Below are positions 11,409 through 22,773 of a DNA stretch of 64,000 nt, in pieces. The notes under the pieces are model-generated. The model made no database searches. It saw nothing but the letters and a program-made list of their open reading frames with translations, and was not told the DNA's origin. The DNA is taken from the NCBI GenBank assembly GCA_033725935.1, contig MU867061.1:62001-126000 (forward strand). The letters run 5' to 3'. How positions within the stretch are numbered: position 1 is the first letter of the stretch; each line of letters opens with the position of its first letter. The stretch is from Cladorrhinum sp. PSN259 (Eukaryota; Ascomycota; Sordariomycetes; Sordariales; Podosporaceae). A program made the translations under genes and the position numbers.

Positions 11409-12040
11409 CTAGATGTTAACAAACCTCTTAATGTCCGTCTCGATCTTGTCTCGCAATACACGGTATTGCTTTTTGGTCCGGCTCAAACAATCCCGGCGGA
11501 ACATTTGGCTTACTCCATCTGGAGCGTAAAGGCAGGATTGTGCATTTGCAGGTCCGCCTTCTAAGGCGTGCATCAGCGCGCCCGGAGTCCACCATGAGGC
11601 TGCCTCACCCGTTACATCCCTGAACTGCACTGCCAGCTCAAGGCATTTTCTGATTCGATTGTCGCAATTACGAACCGTCCGCTCTTGAGCTTCTAGAAGA
11701 GTCCGGTCTTTTAGGAGCATTTGGCGCTGCGAGAGTAAGTCGATCGAATGCGAGCAGTGATAATTAGTCTCGGTGCGCCATTGGAGTTCCTCTTGCCAGA
11801 ACTGTACGAGTTCCCGAATCATGTCCATTCGGTTTATCACCATTTTCTTTACAAGGTCTGGAGGCCCAACATCTTGCAGAGCTTCAGGCAGGTTCAGGCA
11901 TTCAATGTTGGCATCGCTAGCCACCCAGAGTGTTAATTGCTTGACCCGTGTCAAAAATGCAGTCCTGTCGTTGAGCTTCCAAGCAAGTTCAGGGATCTTT
12001 TCCCTTTCCTTTTTCGGAACTGAGCAGTTGCCGCCTTAGC
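11409..12040 (-). pseudogene. unrecognised protein fragment, possibly HeLo-like
   Basis: The frame is open on the minus strand for about 200 residues, without an in-frame ATG at its beginning. A splice acceptor-like CTGCTCAG precedes it. The predicted peptide is helical, with the segment ELAWKLNDRTAFLTRVKQL, which faintly recalls the end of HeLo (prion-inhibition) domains, then Trp/Cys-rich sequence. Upstream frames as far as about 12706 (Cys-rich LNKLCCPCKDG) may belong to the same gene but cannot be joined cleanly. It could be a decayed gene or chance. Confidence 0.25.
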
Positions 12041-12808
12041 CTGAGCCAGACTAAACCAGACTGAGCGAGGGGGTTACTGTTCTAGCCTGCTTCAGCTATA
12101 GTTACCACAGTCTAAAATAGCGGTGGAGTTGCGAGGACGTAGTTTTGGGACCTCGTGTAAAGGTGTTGGGCACCGGGAAGTAAGAGCAAGAGTGAAAAGA
12201 GGTAGGCTGGGCCCACTGCGCGAGCACTACGTTGTAGGTGTGAGCAGGTGAAACCATTTCACACAAGGCTCCTCGATCAGCGCTCGGATAATTACTAGTA
12301 TTTACTCCGCGAGTCCGTAGTATCAACTCCAGCTCTCGTTCTCTCTCCACAGTCAGCAAAACTTCTGGCCCATTTCCTCTGCAAAGGAACGGACGAGCAG
12401 CAGGCGTGTCAGGGCTCTGAGAGTTGAGACTATCGAAACATGACGAATCGGGCAGTCCACCCCTGCAGGGATCTCCCACGCTATTGACCATTTTCCACGC
12501 CTCAGCTCGCCACTTGTGGAGGGGGCTATCCGAGCTTGCCTACGAAACGAACCACGGAAATTAGTTCCCGACGCCCGACAGCTGAAAAAGATGGTTCTAG
12601 ACTCTTGGTATAAGGTCTGGGGAGCGCGAATCTTTGAAGATATGACCTCGACGCTGCCGCTCCCGTCCTTGCATGGACAGCAAAGCTTGTTGAGGTTCTT
12701 GAGCATATCATCCGTCTTGTCTTTGCAGCAGAAACACCCAGCTTGTTGGATCGGCTCTGGTCATCGCTTCAAACCCCAAGGCAACCGACTCACTGAATCC
12801 CCAGCATT
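12041..12808. other. mixed region, possible 5' part of the decayed minus-strand gene and promoter of the peptidase
   Basis: A minus-strand frame from ATG 12706 to 12353 could be an exon of the fragment to its left, but no domain is seen. The last 80-100 bp before 12809 are CT-rich and likely hold the 5' leader of the aspartic peptidase gene. Confidence 0.3.
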
Positions 12809-14114
12809 ATGGCTCCCAGGCTAGCCTTGTTCGCCGTGGCTGCCCTGCCGCTGGCTGCCGCACAACAACATAATTTTCCAGGGGCTGACGCGACTGCATT
12901 AATTCCGTGGCTTGACGCAAGCGACGGAGTTGACTGGACAAATCCGGTATCTGTAGACGTGAGATTCTCGTCAACTGCAGATAAGAAGGATGCCGCTTAT
13001 CCAGAGGTTGACACTGGAAGCCAAGGCATAGGTAGGGTGAGACTGCCCTCCAATCTCTGGAAACTTGCTCACTCCAGTCTTAGTATTCGGGGCCGAGCGG
13101 AAGGCGTTGAACTTCACGTCGACCGTCAACTGCACCCAGCTTATCCACAAACAGGACCTCGACTTCGACTGCGAGGCAGCAGGAGGCGAGCAGGGTTGGG
13201 AGTACCTCGACAGCAGCGATAGGTTGTACCAGGGCTGCTGGGTGCAGCGAGACCTGTACTTCAACGTCGGGACCCATAGTGAAAAATCCCCCTTGGTCCA
13301 TTCCCGCGTCAAGCTCCTGGTCGCCGTCTGCACGTCGGTGTGCCGCAACCTAACCCACAAGGACAGCCCCAAGGTGGGCTGTGCCGACCAGGACTGGGCG
13401 CCGTCAGGCAAGACGGGCGCCATCGAAATGTTCGGCATCGGCTTCGGCCGCGAGTCGGGCCCGCACAGCAACGCCACGCCGGACAAGAACCCGATGCGCA
13501 ACGTTGTCGACATCGCCGGCCAGGACATGTCCACGTTCTACAATGGGTACATGCTCACCAAGTTCGGCATCCAGGTGGGGTTGACGGACGCGCTTACCCA
13601 GGGCATGCGCTTCTACCCGCTGCAGGCCAAGAACATGAGCCAGGTGCCGCCGGGCGTGCACGACTGGCAAGGCCCGCAGGTGGGCATCTCGGTCGATGGC
13701 GGGCCGACGGCGTGGGGCTCGGCCCTGCTGGACACTGGGCTCAACTACAGCTTCCTAGAGATGCCCAACGGTACGCCCTGGCACCTGGCCCTTAAGGGCA
13801 AGGACGAGTACGTGCTGGCTGACGGCAGCCGCGTCGACATCGTCTTCGCCGACCCGGGCACCGGCTACGTAGCTGCTACCCAGTCCTATGTCGTCGGCGG
13901 CGCCTCCGCTTCGGACCCCCACGGCACTAGCCCGGCCTGGGTCGTGCCGTTTTACCGCTCGCCCACCTTTGTTAACACGGGCCGCTTGTTCTATCGCGGC
14001 TTCGACATCGCGTTTGATGACAAGAAGGGCTGGTTCGGTTTGAGGACGCTGCCCGTGGAACACAATGTCAGCAACTCGTTGAATGATCAGAGGCCTGTTC
14101 GTGTAGACCTGTGA
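12809..14114 (+). CDS. secreted pepsin-like aspartic peptidase (family A1-like)
   Basis: Exons 12809-13031 and 13078-14114 give 419 aa. A signal peptide (LALFAVAALPLAAA) is followed by a mature domain with two Asp-Thr-Gly sites. The first is VDTGSQGI near residue 70, just before the intron. The second is ALLDTGLNYSF in the middle. This pairing is the hallmark of bilobal A1 peptidases. The spacing and sequence around the sites are divergent, and there are several Cys and glycosylation sites. Related fungal proteins are secreted or cell-wall bound, and some may be inactive. Family assignment is good; activity is inferred only from the two DTG motifs. Confidence 0.65.
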
Positions 14115-14931
14115 GCAATCCGAGTTATGCCGGCCGTTGTCCGTGCAGCTACATATTCAGGGTACCCGATGATAGGAGAGACATGTTTGAAGAAAAGGTT
14201 TCCTAAATTGCCAATCTATGAGACAAAGGGTACATAAAAGCTAAAGAGTGAAATTGACGCTCTTGAGTTGACTAGGAAACGCGGGGACTCGGTACAAACG
14301 GGGTATTTAAGAAATGTATTATTATCCTACTGGGTGCTAGTGCGCCCGGGCTCGCTCTACCAAGTGAACAGAATAGACTAGAGCTTAAATGTTCAGGCAC
14401 CTCATTCACAATTACGGACTAGGATCGGGGTTAGTACACCATCTTTTCCACATGCCTACACTTTCCCCCTTCCAGACACGAAGATCATCAAGCTCATCAA
14501 CCAGGGTGTTCTTCCCTTCACTCCACCCGCCCCCCCTAGGTCGTCCTCAACTCATCTGACTGTGCTGCGATTGTTGTTCGTGGAAGCTTGAAGTTGTTTG
14601 AGAGGCACCGGAATAAGGCGACACTGACCCGCCAAATTCTGCGGCCAGAGTTTCTGTACTTAATGTGGGTTACCTACCTAGCGATCACTAGGTTAAACTT
14701 AGGCAATAAAGCCCATTAGAGGGGGTCCGGCCTAAAAATAATAGTTTTAAATACGTAGTTAAAGAAGCTAGAAAGTTAGCCTGATTAATTGATATTATGT
14801 GTGTATAATTACCAGGCTCCCTTAAAGAGGGCCATCCCTCCTGTCATTTGATAGTAGGGGTAGATTAGGGATAATTGGGCTTTGTACGATATCCTAAGTA
14901 TATCGGTATAATAGCTTCATAAGATTATCTC
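14115..14931. repeat. AT-rich block with relic repeat
   Basis: There is no gene. The base composition falls sharply after about 14640. Bases 14690-14850 resemble the reverse complement of about 63180-63300: both hold a CCTGATTAATTG/CCTAATTAATCG segment followed some 40 bp later by CCCTTAAAGAGGG. This suggests two decayed copies of one repeat. The block directly abuts the 3' end of the BTB gene. Confidence 0.45.
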
Positions 14932-15456
14932 TTAATATACCCGGGCGTATGCCGCGCTAAATACGAAAATTATACGCTCCCTGTAACGATGAAGCCCTAA
15001 ACTAGGCACATGCAAGCATTGTGACCATTGTTGAATCCACCGTTTAATCAGCAATAAGCTGATGATGTATTTATCCATCAAGACAAGCAGGTCATCCAAC
15101 TGGTGAAAATTCAGGTTGGCAGGGAGGTGGTCGAAGCGAGAGTGTATGATGTTCAGGATGACCGCCAATGGACCTGGCAGATCCACGGGGAGAGAGACCC
15201 TCCAATCTTTCTGGTCATCGGTCGGCTTGGATTCGGACCATGGCCCAAGCAGCATCCTGTTGAACGCCGGGGAGATCCGGCACAGAGTGCGCGAGTCCAC
15301 CTGGAAGTTCTGGGTCTCGGCTGTTTCTTCGCCCACACAGAGCGTGAGATCTCCGCCTGCATCGATCTTGGTGCGCGTCGGCCACTTTTTGGCGTCCCTT
15401 TCCCACGTCTGTGCAGCGTCCTTATTGTCAAGTGGCCGCTCCTCCATCTTTGTCAT
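14932..15456 (-). CDS. BTB/POZ domain protein, possibly truncated
   Basis: 174 aa from ATG 15456. The BTB fold is visible: a strand GDLTLCVGEE near residue 36, the segment FQVDSRTLCRISPAFNRMLLG (reported here as a landmark around residues 50-70), then the helix LAVILNIIHSRFDHLP and a C-terminal helical part. Fungal BTB proteins of this kind usually run to 250-350 aa. The frame here ends as the DNA turns AT-rich, so the C-terminus may have been lost or altered. Its likely role is protein-protein interaction, perhaps as a cullin-3 adaptor (family knowledge). Confidence 0.6.
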   Translation of the reverse strand: MTKMEERPLDNKDAAQTWERDAKKWPTRTKIDAGGDLTLCVGEETAETQNFQVDSRTLCRISPAFNRMLLGPWSESKPTDDQKDWRVSLPVDLPGPLAVILNIIHSRFDHLPANLNFHQLDDLLVLMDKYIISLLLIKRWIQQWSQCLHVPSLGLHRYRERIIFVFSAAYARVY

Positions 15457-16469
15457 GTCTCCGGCGGTCTCTTCTCTTAAATATATCGCGTGAAGATAAG
15501 TGGCCTTTTCCTATCAAATTCGGATATTTGTGTTTGTGTTATAATGACAAAGGTTCCGGTTGATGGAAATAGATGGGTCAAACTGATCCAGTCCAGAGCC
15601 TCAATAGATTTGTTGCTGGTGTTGAGATAGTTTTCGAGAAGGGTAGACTCTGTGAATTTTTGGTGCCTGGATGAAGTGGCATGATCAAGTATTAAATGTG
15701 GGAAATTTTAAGTTTGTGATCCACCTCCGACCACTGTGGCTTGATAAGAGTATTTGCCTTGCGTCCTTGGGTATATTACGAGCCCTAATCTATCTATGAC
15801 ATAAATTCAATCGAGACTCTTTGAACTTTTATTTTTATTTTCTTCTCTAAATGCCAAGTCATCGTTTCAATATCTTCATTCTCCTCAAGCTCGTTGACCT
15901 CCTCACACTCATCGAAACGAGGAGAGAATGAAGAAATTGTAATGGCTTCAAAAAAAAAAAAATTATTTTCAAGAAATAGCAAAAAGCTCACTTGCTACCA
16001 CCCCCTCGAAGTGGTGGCCACAGGCTACGAAAACCCCCAGCTTTGCTTTATGCGAGGCTCAGGGGTTTTTCCGGGCGGTCGAGAAGTTGCCCGAGCCGGG
16101 AGTCGAACTCCCGGCCCCGACAACTACCTTCACACCCCAATACCATTGGGCTATGGAGCCCAACCGTATTGGGGCTTCTGGTGCTAGGTTATGCGCGGGA
16201 CGTTGTATATAAAGGGCAGAAATTGGGCAATTGTGCAGGGAGCAGATGCCCGGTTGGTCCTTCCAAGTTTGTCATGGGCCGTCTTTGCTTCCGCCTTCGG
16301 GGAAGGCACGTTTCACAATCTGATGGAAATAATACCATGACCTATAATTAGAGGTTTTACCAATGTATGGAAGATGTAACAAAAATGACAGAGGCAAACT
16401 GTCGGAATTCTACTATTTGCATAGGAAAACACAAGCAAATGTAACGATATATTGCGGCCATATTTCACA
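15457..16469. other. intergenic with A-tract and GC-rich hairpin
   Basis: No gene is seen. It holds a 12-13 base A run near 15950 and the hairpin described at 16086-16124. The rest is moderately AT-rich. Confidence 0.4.
16086..16124 (-). other. GC-rich hairpin resembling a tRNA T-arm
   Basis: A 17-bp stem (16 of 17 positions pair, counting G-T) closes a TTCGA loop. The surrounding minus-strand sequence (about 16086-16165) has tRNA-like blocks: GCTCCATAGCCCAATGGTA looks like an acceptor plus D-arm, and CGGGAGTTCGACTCCCG like a T-arm. The anticodon and acceptor stems do not fold, so a decayed tRNA or a tRNA-derived element is possible. I cannot support a functional tRNA. Confidence 0.3.
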
Positions 16470-19179
16470 CTAAAGACCTCGCTCGTCGAGATCAATAATC
16501 TCTTGGTAAACCCTCCGCCTAAAAAACCACCACCGCCCTCCTCTTCTTACTCTACTGTACATTGGCCCTACAAAGCCAGCCAAAAACACCAGAAACCGCC
16601 GCCGCAACATTGTCACAACCACCATGAACACTACGACTCCGATAACCACGCCGAAAAGCGCAGGTGCGCCCAAAGTCACGTCAGGAGGCGGATTTTCAAC
16701 ACTACCACTCTCATCATGACCCCTCCCCCCGCCACTGCTGGTATTAAAGTTCAAACCAAATAACAAAATTACGCACGCGGTCCAGCCCGTAAACGCTCTA
16801 CTATGACTGCCTTGACCAGTCTTATCTTCATACTGTTCCCAAAAGAACCCCGTCTCCTCCCAGCTGTTGTACACCGTATTAACCAAGTTCTTCCTCAGCT
16901 CGTCCGCGAGCGAAAGTGCCCTCACTTGCGTCTCCGTTGAGCCTCGAGTGCGCGCGTACTGGGTCTCTTGCATGCCGATATCACGCAGCCGCAACGTGGC
17001 GAGTACGTTCAGGTTCATCCATACTGCGCCGCGCCAGTAATCATCATCGCGGGCATAATCGGGATCAGTGGAGCTTAGACTGCGCAATCCATAGGGAGAC
17101 CAGAGCTTTGATTTGTCCGAGAGTAGGTCCATCACGGCAGGCAGGCTCGGGTGTTCTGCGTCGAGGTGACCTAGCAGGAGCGGGAAGAGGGAAACGTAGC
17201 CGTCGCGGCAGATAAGCGTGTATGAATTGTTTTGGACTGTTGCGTCACAATAGGTCTTTGACTCGGGGTTCCAGTGTAAGGTGTCGAGGTTGTGCTTAAT
17301 GTCTGAGACGTGCTGCTCGAATGTAGCTGCATCGGTCTCCTCGCCGAGGTATTTGGCAACCTCATGGAGCGCCCGGGCAGAGGCTCCGACCCAGGCCAGG
17401 GCATCAACGTGGAGCTCACCTGGGTGTGGTGGGTTAGCTCGAGGATAGTCGTCTAGGCCGCTGGTGAGGCAATGGCTCGGTGTTCTGCCACGCCATCGGT
17501 ATCCCTCTCCTTGAATAACTCCAACAGGCCTAGGATAAAGACTACTAAAATTCCCGGCCTGTGTCCGTCGGAACCAATGATAATGGCGTGACAGGAGCGG
17601 ATATAACTCCTTGAGCATCTCGAGAGCGCGCTCTTTTGAGTTGATATAGACCGAGGGATGGCCGGAGTACGTGGCCGGATTGCTAAGTTTAGACACCAAG
17701 ATAGGAAATAAAAGCGAAAGCGTCGGGGGGTTGGCGTAGTGAGGGTATTGAACCTGGTATGGTTCTGGAACTCTGCTGCGAGCCTCGAGTCCAAGAACTT
17801 GCTCGCGACCAATCCATCCGTCCTCATCCATCAAGCTCAACCAGCTTCGAAGGACAGAAACAGCCTGATCAAGATCCCACTCAATCACTGGAAGCAGGTG
17901 AAAACCTTCGTCCCAGAGAAAACCCCTTGGAAAGAATGGCCGTGAGGGTGTGTACGAGAGAAGTGTCACCGGAGGTGTGGTGGTGATTGGCGCCCGAGCC
18001 ATAGCGGCAGCTGCCCCAACCCAGAAGTCCAATTCTGTCTCCTGATATTCCGGGGCCCGCGTGTTATCCATCTTGGTATCTCCGTGAAAGAACCCAAGGC
18101 CACCTAACAGGTTTGATAGGATTTGCTGGGAGAATTGGCGATATTTATCTTGGTCGAAAGGAGCTAATCTCGGGAATACCTTTTCCACGCTGGTAGAGAA
18201 CTTTGAGCGCAGTGAATCAAGCTTGTCTTTGACCGAATCTTCTACAGGCGGGTAGGGATTAGTAATTCAAGCTAGAGCTGCTATCGCAAAGTCATGTTAA
18301 CTTACCATCCAACACAGTTGCTTCTACCCCCCTGTACGAAAATGTTACAGTAAATGGACCTTGGAAGGTGAGCTGGACAAAATGCATGTTTCCAGGCCCA
18401 GGCTTGTTATCAACAGCCACATTACTTCCACTTCCGCCGCCGGAAGCCTTGATCTCATTAACAAAGACGGCTGGCATATGTGTGTCAGTTGCGGTCAATC
18501 AGACGACTCTGATCCGAAACTCACATTTGGCCTGCCATATCTTGTCCTCGGCTACTTGTACACTCTTGACTGCAGTGTTGTGAAGTGCTTTGTTGCTGAC
18601 ATTTCCTGTGACCTCAAAGTCGAATCTCCCGAGCCCGGTGATCTCACCGTCACAACTTGCCTCGATAACCTTTCCATCCTTACCTTGATTATTGCAGACC
18701 AGTGTCTTGGGGCCATTTGAGTTTGTCTTTTCCACAGCAGCGTGGAAGATGAGCGATGTTTTGACCGAGTTTGATTTTGGGGTTCCGGTGACTCTAACAG
18801 CCCAGCTGTCCCCATCGTTTGTCTTGATAAAGGCGGTCTCAAGGTCGATGTGAAGCTGGGTATCGTGAATGACCTGCGAACCGCCAACTCGCGTATCGTA
18901 ATACGTCCAACCATATCCTTGCATTCCGTCATCTTGCTCGCAGGTGTCACGAATCGTGTTCAACAACCTTTTCCGGTCGTCACCACTTGCCCACATGAGA
19001 CCGACAAGAAGGGTATCTGGAATTTGCGGCCGAATTCCAAAATACAGATTCGGTCGATAAGGGCCCCATATTTGCCATGGGCTGAGAGATGATGTCGATG
19101 CGATGCTCGTCAAGTTTGATGCGTGGGATGTTTGGGCGAGAGTAGTAGACCAAAGGGCCCAAGGTAACAGTGAGAGCAT
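16470..19179 (-). CDS. GH63 mannosyl-oligosaccharide glucosidase (processing alpha-glucosidase I)
   Basis: Exons in coding order 18525-19179, 18306-18470 and 16470-18241 give 863 aa. The Met at 19179 opens a signal peptide; the frame upstream lacks another ATG. The GH63 N-terminal domain starts at WGPYRPNLYFGIRPQIP. The catalytic (alpha/alpha)6 part includes RGFLWDEGFH (catalytic Asp), DDYWRGAVW and FFWEQYED (likely catalytic Glu). The enzyme removes the outermost glucose from Glc3Man9GlcNAc2 in the endoplasmic reticulum, the first trimming step of N-glycans. The C-terminus carries a hydrophobic helix (GVVIGVVVFMVVV) followed by Arg residues, so the predicted topology is signal peptide plus C-terminal anchor. 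Confidence 0.85.
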
Positions 19180-19215
19180 GATCGAGAGTGACTGTCCGCC
19201 GAGAAAGTACCTCAC

Positions 19216-19295
19216 GCGGTTTTGGAAATAACTTGGGACACTAACAATTGTGGCTGGCTGTCAAGCAAAGTGTCCCAAGTTATTTCCAAGACCGC
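19216..19295. repeat. 27-bp inverted repeat just upstream of the GH63 gene
   Basis: The arms at 19216-19242 and 19269-19295 are reverse complements with a single mismatch, around a 26-bp loop. The arm core is GGAAATAACTTGGGACACT. It lies 37 bp upstream of the GH63 start codon. It could form a hairpin in the 5' leader or DNA, bind a dimeric factor, or be a tiny foldback element. Confidence 0.7.
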
Positions 19296-19739
19296 GAAGA
19301 CCTGTAGCCGATGTTATTCATGGATGATTTGTACACAGCTGCGTGGCGACCGTTGAGAACAAGTCCGAATGAACAAATCCGGGTGATGGAACTATGAAGA
19401 GGGGAGGGAAACGGGAAGGTTGGGGGGATTTCGGGTTGGTAGGTGCGTTCGGAACTGATTGGCGCGCTGTTACACGACACTGGGCGAGATGCTGCAGCCT
19501 GCGCCGCAATTTAGGATCCATTGCCTTGTCACCTTGTCCACCGTGTCCGGTGGATAAATGAAGTCAACCTCAAGTCGCCAAATCAGGCACTTGCTCTTGT
19601 CAAATCATGGGCGGGCTTTCGCTCTTACTGGACTTTAATGCAATGTTATGCGGCAGTTCCTGCAGTGAGCAATTTGACAGCTATGCTTACAACCTACCAG
19701 TGCCGCAATTCAGAGATTGATAGGTCGTACAACAACATC

Positions 19740-20755
19740 AAATTCTTGCCGTGTTTTGAAACAAGTCCGATCACAGCCTCAGATCCAGGGGCCGAATGCC
19801 ACAACGCCGGCCAACACTGCCTTCCCCAACCTGAGCAACGCTGCATTGAGTTGGACCGACCCCAATAGCGTGCGGCAGTTTCGAGTGTACCACACGACGC
19901 CGTCGAATTCTTCGGAAGCTTCCCGAATCATAGAGTCTTCTTGGGACTCTGCAGCCGCCAAATGGTCTGTTGAGCCCATCACAAATCCGCCCGGCGACAG
20001 CCTCGAAGCGGGAACACCTATGGCGGCGGCGGCCTGTTATCCGCACACCAACACAAAAATTGCTCTGGTCAAAAACGTTTACTTGCTTCAGCCCAGTGGC
20101 AGATTGGTTGAGCGCCAGTCCCCCTACAAGGACCAGGCCGGTATCTGGGGTAACGACAACTTCAGTGGTCTCTATACCGCCTCCAACCTGTCGGCTGTCT
20201 TTTCCTACTGGTATCAAAACTTTGACACCCGTCTCCAGGTTTTGATCAACTTTTTTCATGAGATTGGCGAAACTCTCTTTCCGCTGCACGCTATTTCGAG
20301 AACGGCACCGTCGGGCGGCAATGGGAAAGTATCAGACAGAGCATCCCGATTAAAGACGGGTCGCCCATTGCTGCTGCCCCAGCAGGGAGCCGCAAGGACT
20401 TGCGTCTCTACATTGGTGCTACAGACGGAATGAAGCAATACCCATACAATATCGAAACCAACACCGTCAGGACCTGAACTTGGTCTCGTGGAATTGCTCT
20501 TCCGGGTTCCTCGTGCAGAAGAATCGAATCAGAGACCTGTTGAAGCCCGGGCGGACCTATCTGGGTCTTTCGGCCACACCGCAAACAAATCTCAGCTTCG
20601 TTGACCAGAGAATCTATGTCATGTACGCAGAGGGTTCCGGTCAGCTTAAGATGGAAGAGTGGCAGGTTCCGCAGAGCGGCGGAGCAAGCGGGCGGGCAGC
20701 ACCAGGGCAAAATGGCCCGTTTAAACTCTTGGGAGAAGTTCCGATGTTTCTTTGA
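19740..20755 (+). pseudogene. decayed beta-propeller lectin-like gene (fungal fucose-specific lectin type)
   Basis: The stretch reads as repeated blades with patterns such as LSWTDPNSVRQFRVYH, WSVEPITNPPG, AAACYPHTNTKIALV, RLYIGATDGMKQYPYN and QRIYVMYAEGSGQLKMEEW. These recall the six-bladed fungal fucose-specific lectins. The blades lie in three frames. The first frame runs to about 20270, the next from about 20285 to a TGA near 20476, and a third from about 20520 to 20755. No introns explain the jumps, and no start codon with signal peptide is evident. I read it as a pseudogene. The family call is from pattern only. Confidence 0.45.
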
Positions 20756-21069
20756 TCAAAAAAGGTGCGGGCCACTAGTATTGTTCTTCCGATCCACTGA
20801 TCAATACCCAAACAACACATCTCGCTAACCGGTAGACGTAGCGGGCTGACATTTATGAGGAAAAACGTTTCTAGCTGATTAATTCTGACTTTTCCCCGCC
20901 AATCTCTGAATGGCAAGTCGCACCAGAACTGGGTCCGAAGGATGCCTTAAGCTCACGCTGCCGGTATGATTCATCGCCGCATGTCGTCAGGTCATGGTCG
21001 TATACAAACAATCTGATGGGAAACGGAATATCGAAACGAGCCCAAAGCTAATATCAACAACTCGTCATC
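20756..21069. other. intergenic, no gene seen
   Basis: A short spacer that includes the presumed promoter of the acyltransferase. No motif stands out. Confidence 0.4.
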
Positions 21070-22773
21070 ATGCCATTGCCATTGCCACCAGCCATCACCA
21101 TCATCAAAACTGAGCGGATATTTCCCTCTGAGCCGCTCACCTCGCCACGAGCCGTCCCGCTCTCTCTTCTCGACGCGACGACAGCCGAGTTTGCACTCAC
21201 CAGCTGCGTCTGGCTTTTTAATCCCCCATCAGTCCCATATAACATACAAAATTTCCAAGACCTCGCCTCGCATCTCAAACATTCACTCTCAGAGACCCTC
21301 ATTTCGTATCCCCAGTGGTGCGGCACGTGTAAGCCAAGCGCTGGTGCCAGTCCCAACTCCACAGCCCGGCATCATACAGACCGCTTTGGCCGTATCCACG
21401 TTTACTTTGGTCTTCCCTCCGATCCAGGAGTGGGATACGTCACGGCGGTTTCCCCAACTTGCCTTGAGGATCTCCACCCCGCGAACCGGACAGATTGGAC
21501 ACCAATATGGTCCAACAACAAGCAGCATGGGGACTGGGGTTCTCTCCCTGATCTATCGGCATTCTCACCACAAACAACAGTGTCATCACCGCTAAATCCC
21601 AATGACAAACGGCAACCACTCCTTGCAATTCAGCTCACCTCCCTATCCTGTGGCGGGCTCATATTGGGAATCAAGGCAGCGCACCCGATGGCGGACATTG
21701 CATCCCTGGTCCATTTTGTTAAGACTTGGGGGGCAATTAGCCGAGGGGGTCTTGACCGGATTCCCACTCCCAGTCTGCTGCCGGGGCTGCCGATATTTGA
21801 CCCATCGGCACTAGATGCATGCGCAGCAGGAGACATCAACGCTGATCAGCCGGATCTGACCATCGTCAAGAAAGCGAAGGAACTGCTAATGCATCGATAC
21901 GACTGGTGGCACCCGGATTCAATCAAGGGCTGTCCTTGGCCTACTTCTGGCGTTCCAGATGGATTTAACTTTGAGGACGAAAAGGAAACCATGAACAAAC
22001 CAGTGCCGTGGGGTGAATGGGATGTCAGTTGCGCTGTCGAACGCTGTGTCATCCATTTTACGGCGAAGGAGATTGAAATGCTCTGGGAAAACGCCAAGAT
22101 GAACTCTGAAGTTGAGGTTAGCAAGCATGACGCGCTCGTGGCTCACATCTGGTTCTGCATCACGCGAGGACGGAACTTCAAGCCATCAGATTCTGAGCTC
22201 CTTCACTGCAACCTGGTCATAGGCGCTCGTCGAGCGTTGGGATTGCCTGATCACTTTCAGGGCTCTCCAATTGTCATGGTAAACACCGCCCTGCCCGCCT
22301 CGTTGGTCTGCCAATCCGAGGAGAGGCATAAGGTGGCACAAGAGATACGAGCCACCATCTCGAGAGTAAACAACAAGGAAGCATTATCTAATCATCTGCA
22401 CGGCCTGGCTTTTGAAAAGTCCCCTCAGAGGATATGGCAAGCCTTTCTTGGACTGAAACATGTACTTGTTACGTCATGGGTTAGATCAGGCATTTACGAG
22501 GTTGATTTTGGGTTTGGAGGGGGGATAAGGTACGCAGAAGCAATCGTGCCGGCTTTGGATGGACAAGTTGTAATCAAGGAGGGTCCTCCTCCAGTTGCCA
22601 GTATCGGCTTGCGAGATCAGGATACGGTTGATGGGGATGCGAAGGGACAAGAGTCGTGGACGAAGTATGGAGTTGATGTGTTGGTTAATTTGGACGCTGC
22701 ATCCCTCCGGGCGTTTGTTATGGATCCGTTGTTGAAGCCGCATACCAGGCTAGTAAATCAGGTCGGTAGCTAG
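21070..22773 (+). CDS. BAHD-type acyltransferase (transferase family, trichothecene acetyltransferase-like)
   Basis: 567 aa, single exon. The catalytic HxxxD motif is HPMAD (near residue 205) and the structural DFGWG-type motif is DFGFG (near residue 478). Both are in the right order and spacing for BAHD enzymes, which transfer acyl groups from CoA to alcohols or amines. Fungal members often decorate secondary metabolites. No polyketide or peptide synthase is in the window, so a cluster role is not shown. The convergent flavin monooxygenase gene next door could act on the same kind of small molecule, but this is inference. Confidence 0.8.
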   Translation: MPLPLPPAITIIKTERIFPSEPLTSPRAVPLSLLDATTAEFALTSCVWLFNPPSVPYNIQNFQDLASHLKHSLSETLISYPQWCGTCKPSAGASPNSTARHHTDRFGRIHVYFGLPSDPGVGYVTAVSPTCLEDLHPANRTDWTPIWSNNKQHGDWGSLPDLSAFSPQTTVSSPLNPNDKRQPLLAIQLTSLSCGGLILGIKAAHPMADIASLVHFVKTWGAISRGGLDRIPTPSLLPGLPIFDPSALDACAAGDINADQPDLTIVKKAKELLMHRYDWWHPDSIKGCPWPTSGVPDGFNFEDEKETMNKPVPWGEWDVSCAVERCVIHFTAKEIEMLWENAKMNSEVEVSKHDALVAHIWFCITRGRNFKPSDSELLHCNLVIGARRALGLPDHFQGSPIVMVNTALPASLVCQSEERHKVAQEIRATISRVNNKEALSNHLHGLAFEKSPQRIWQAFLGLKHVLVTSWVRSGIYEVDFGFGGGIRYAEAIVPALDGQVVIKEGPPPVASIGLRDQDTVDGDAKGQESWTKYGVDVLVNLDAASLRAFVMDPLLKPHTRLVNQVGS

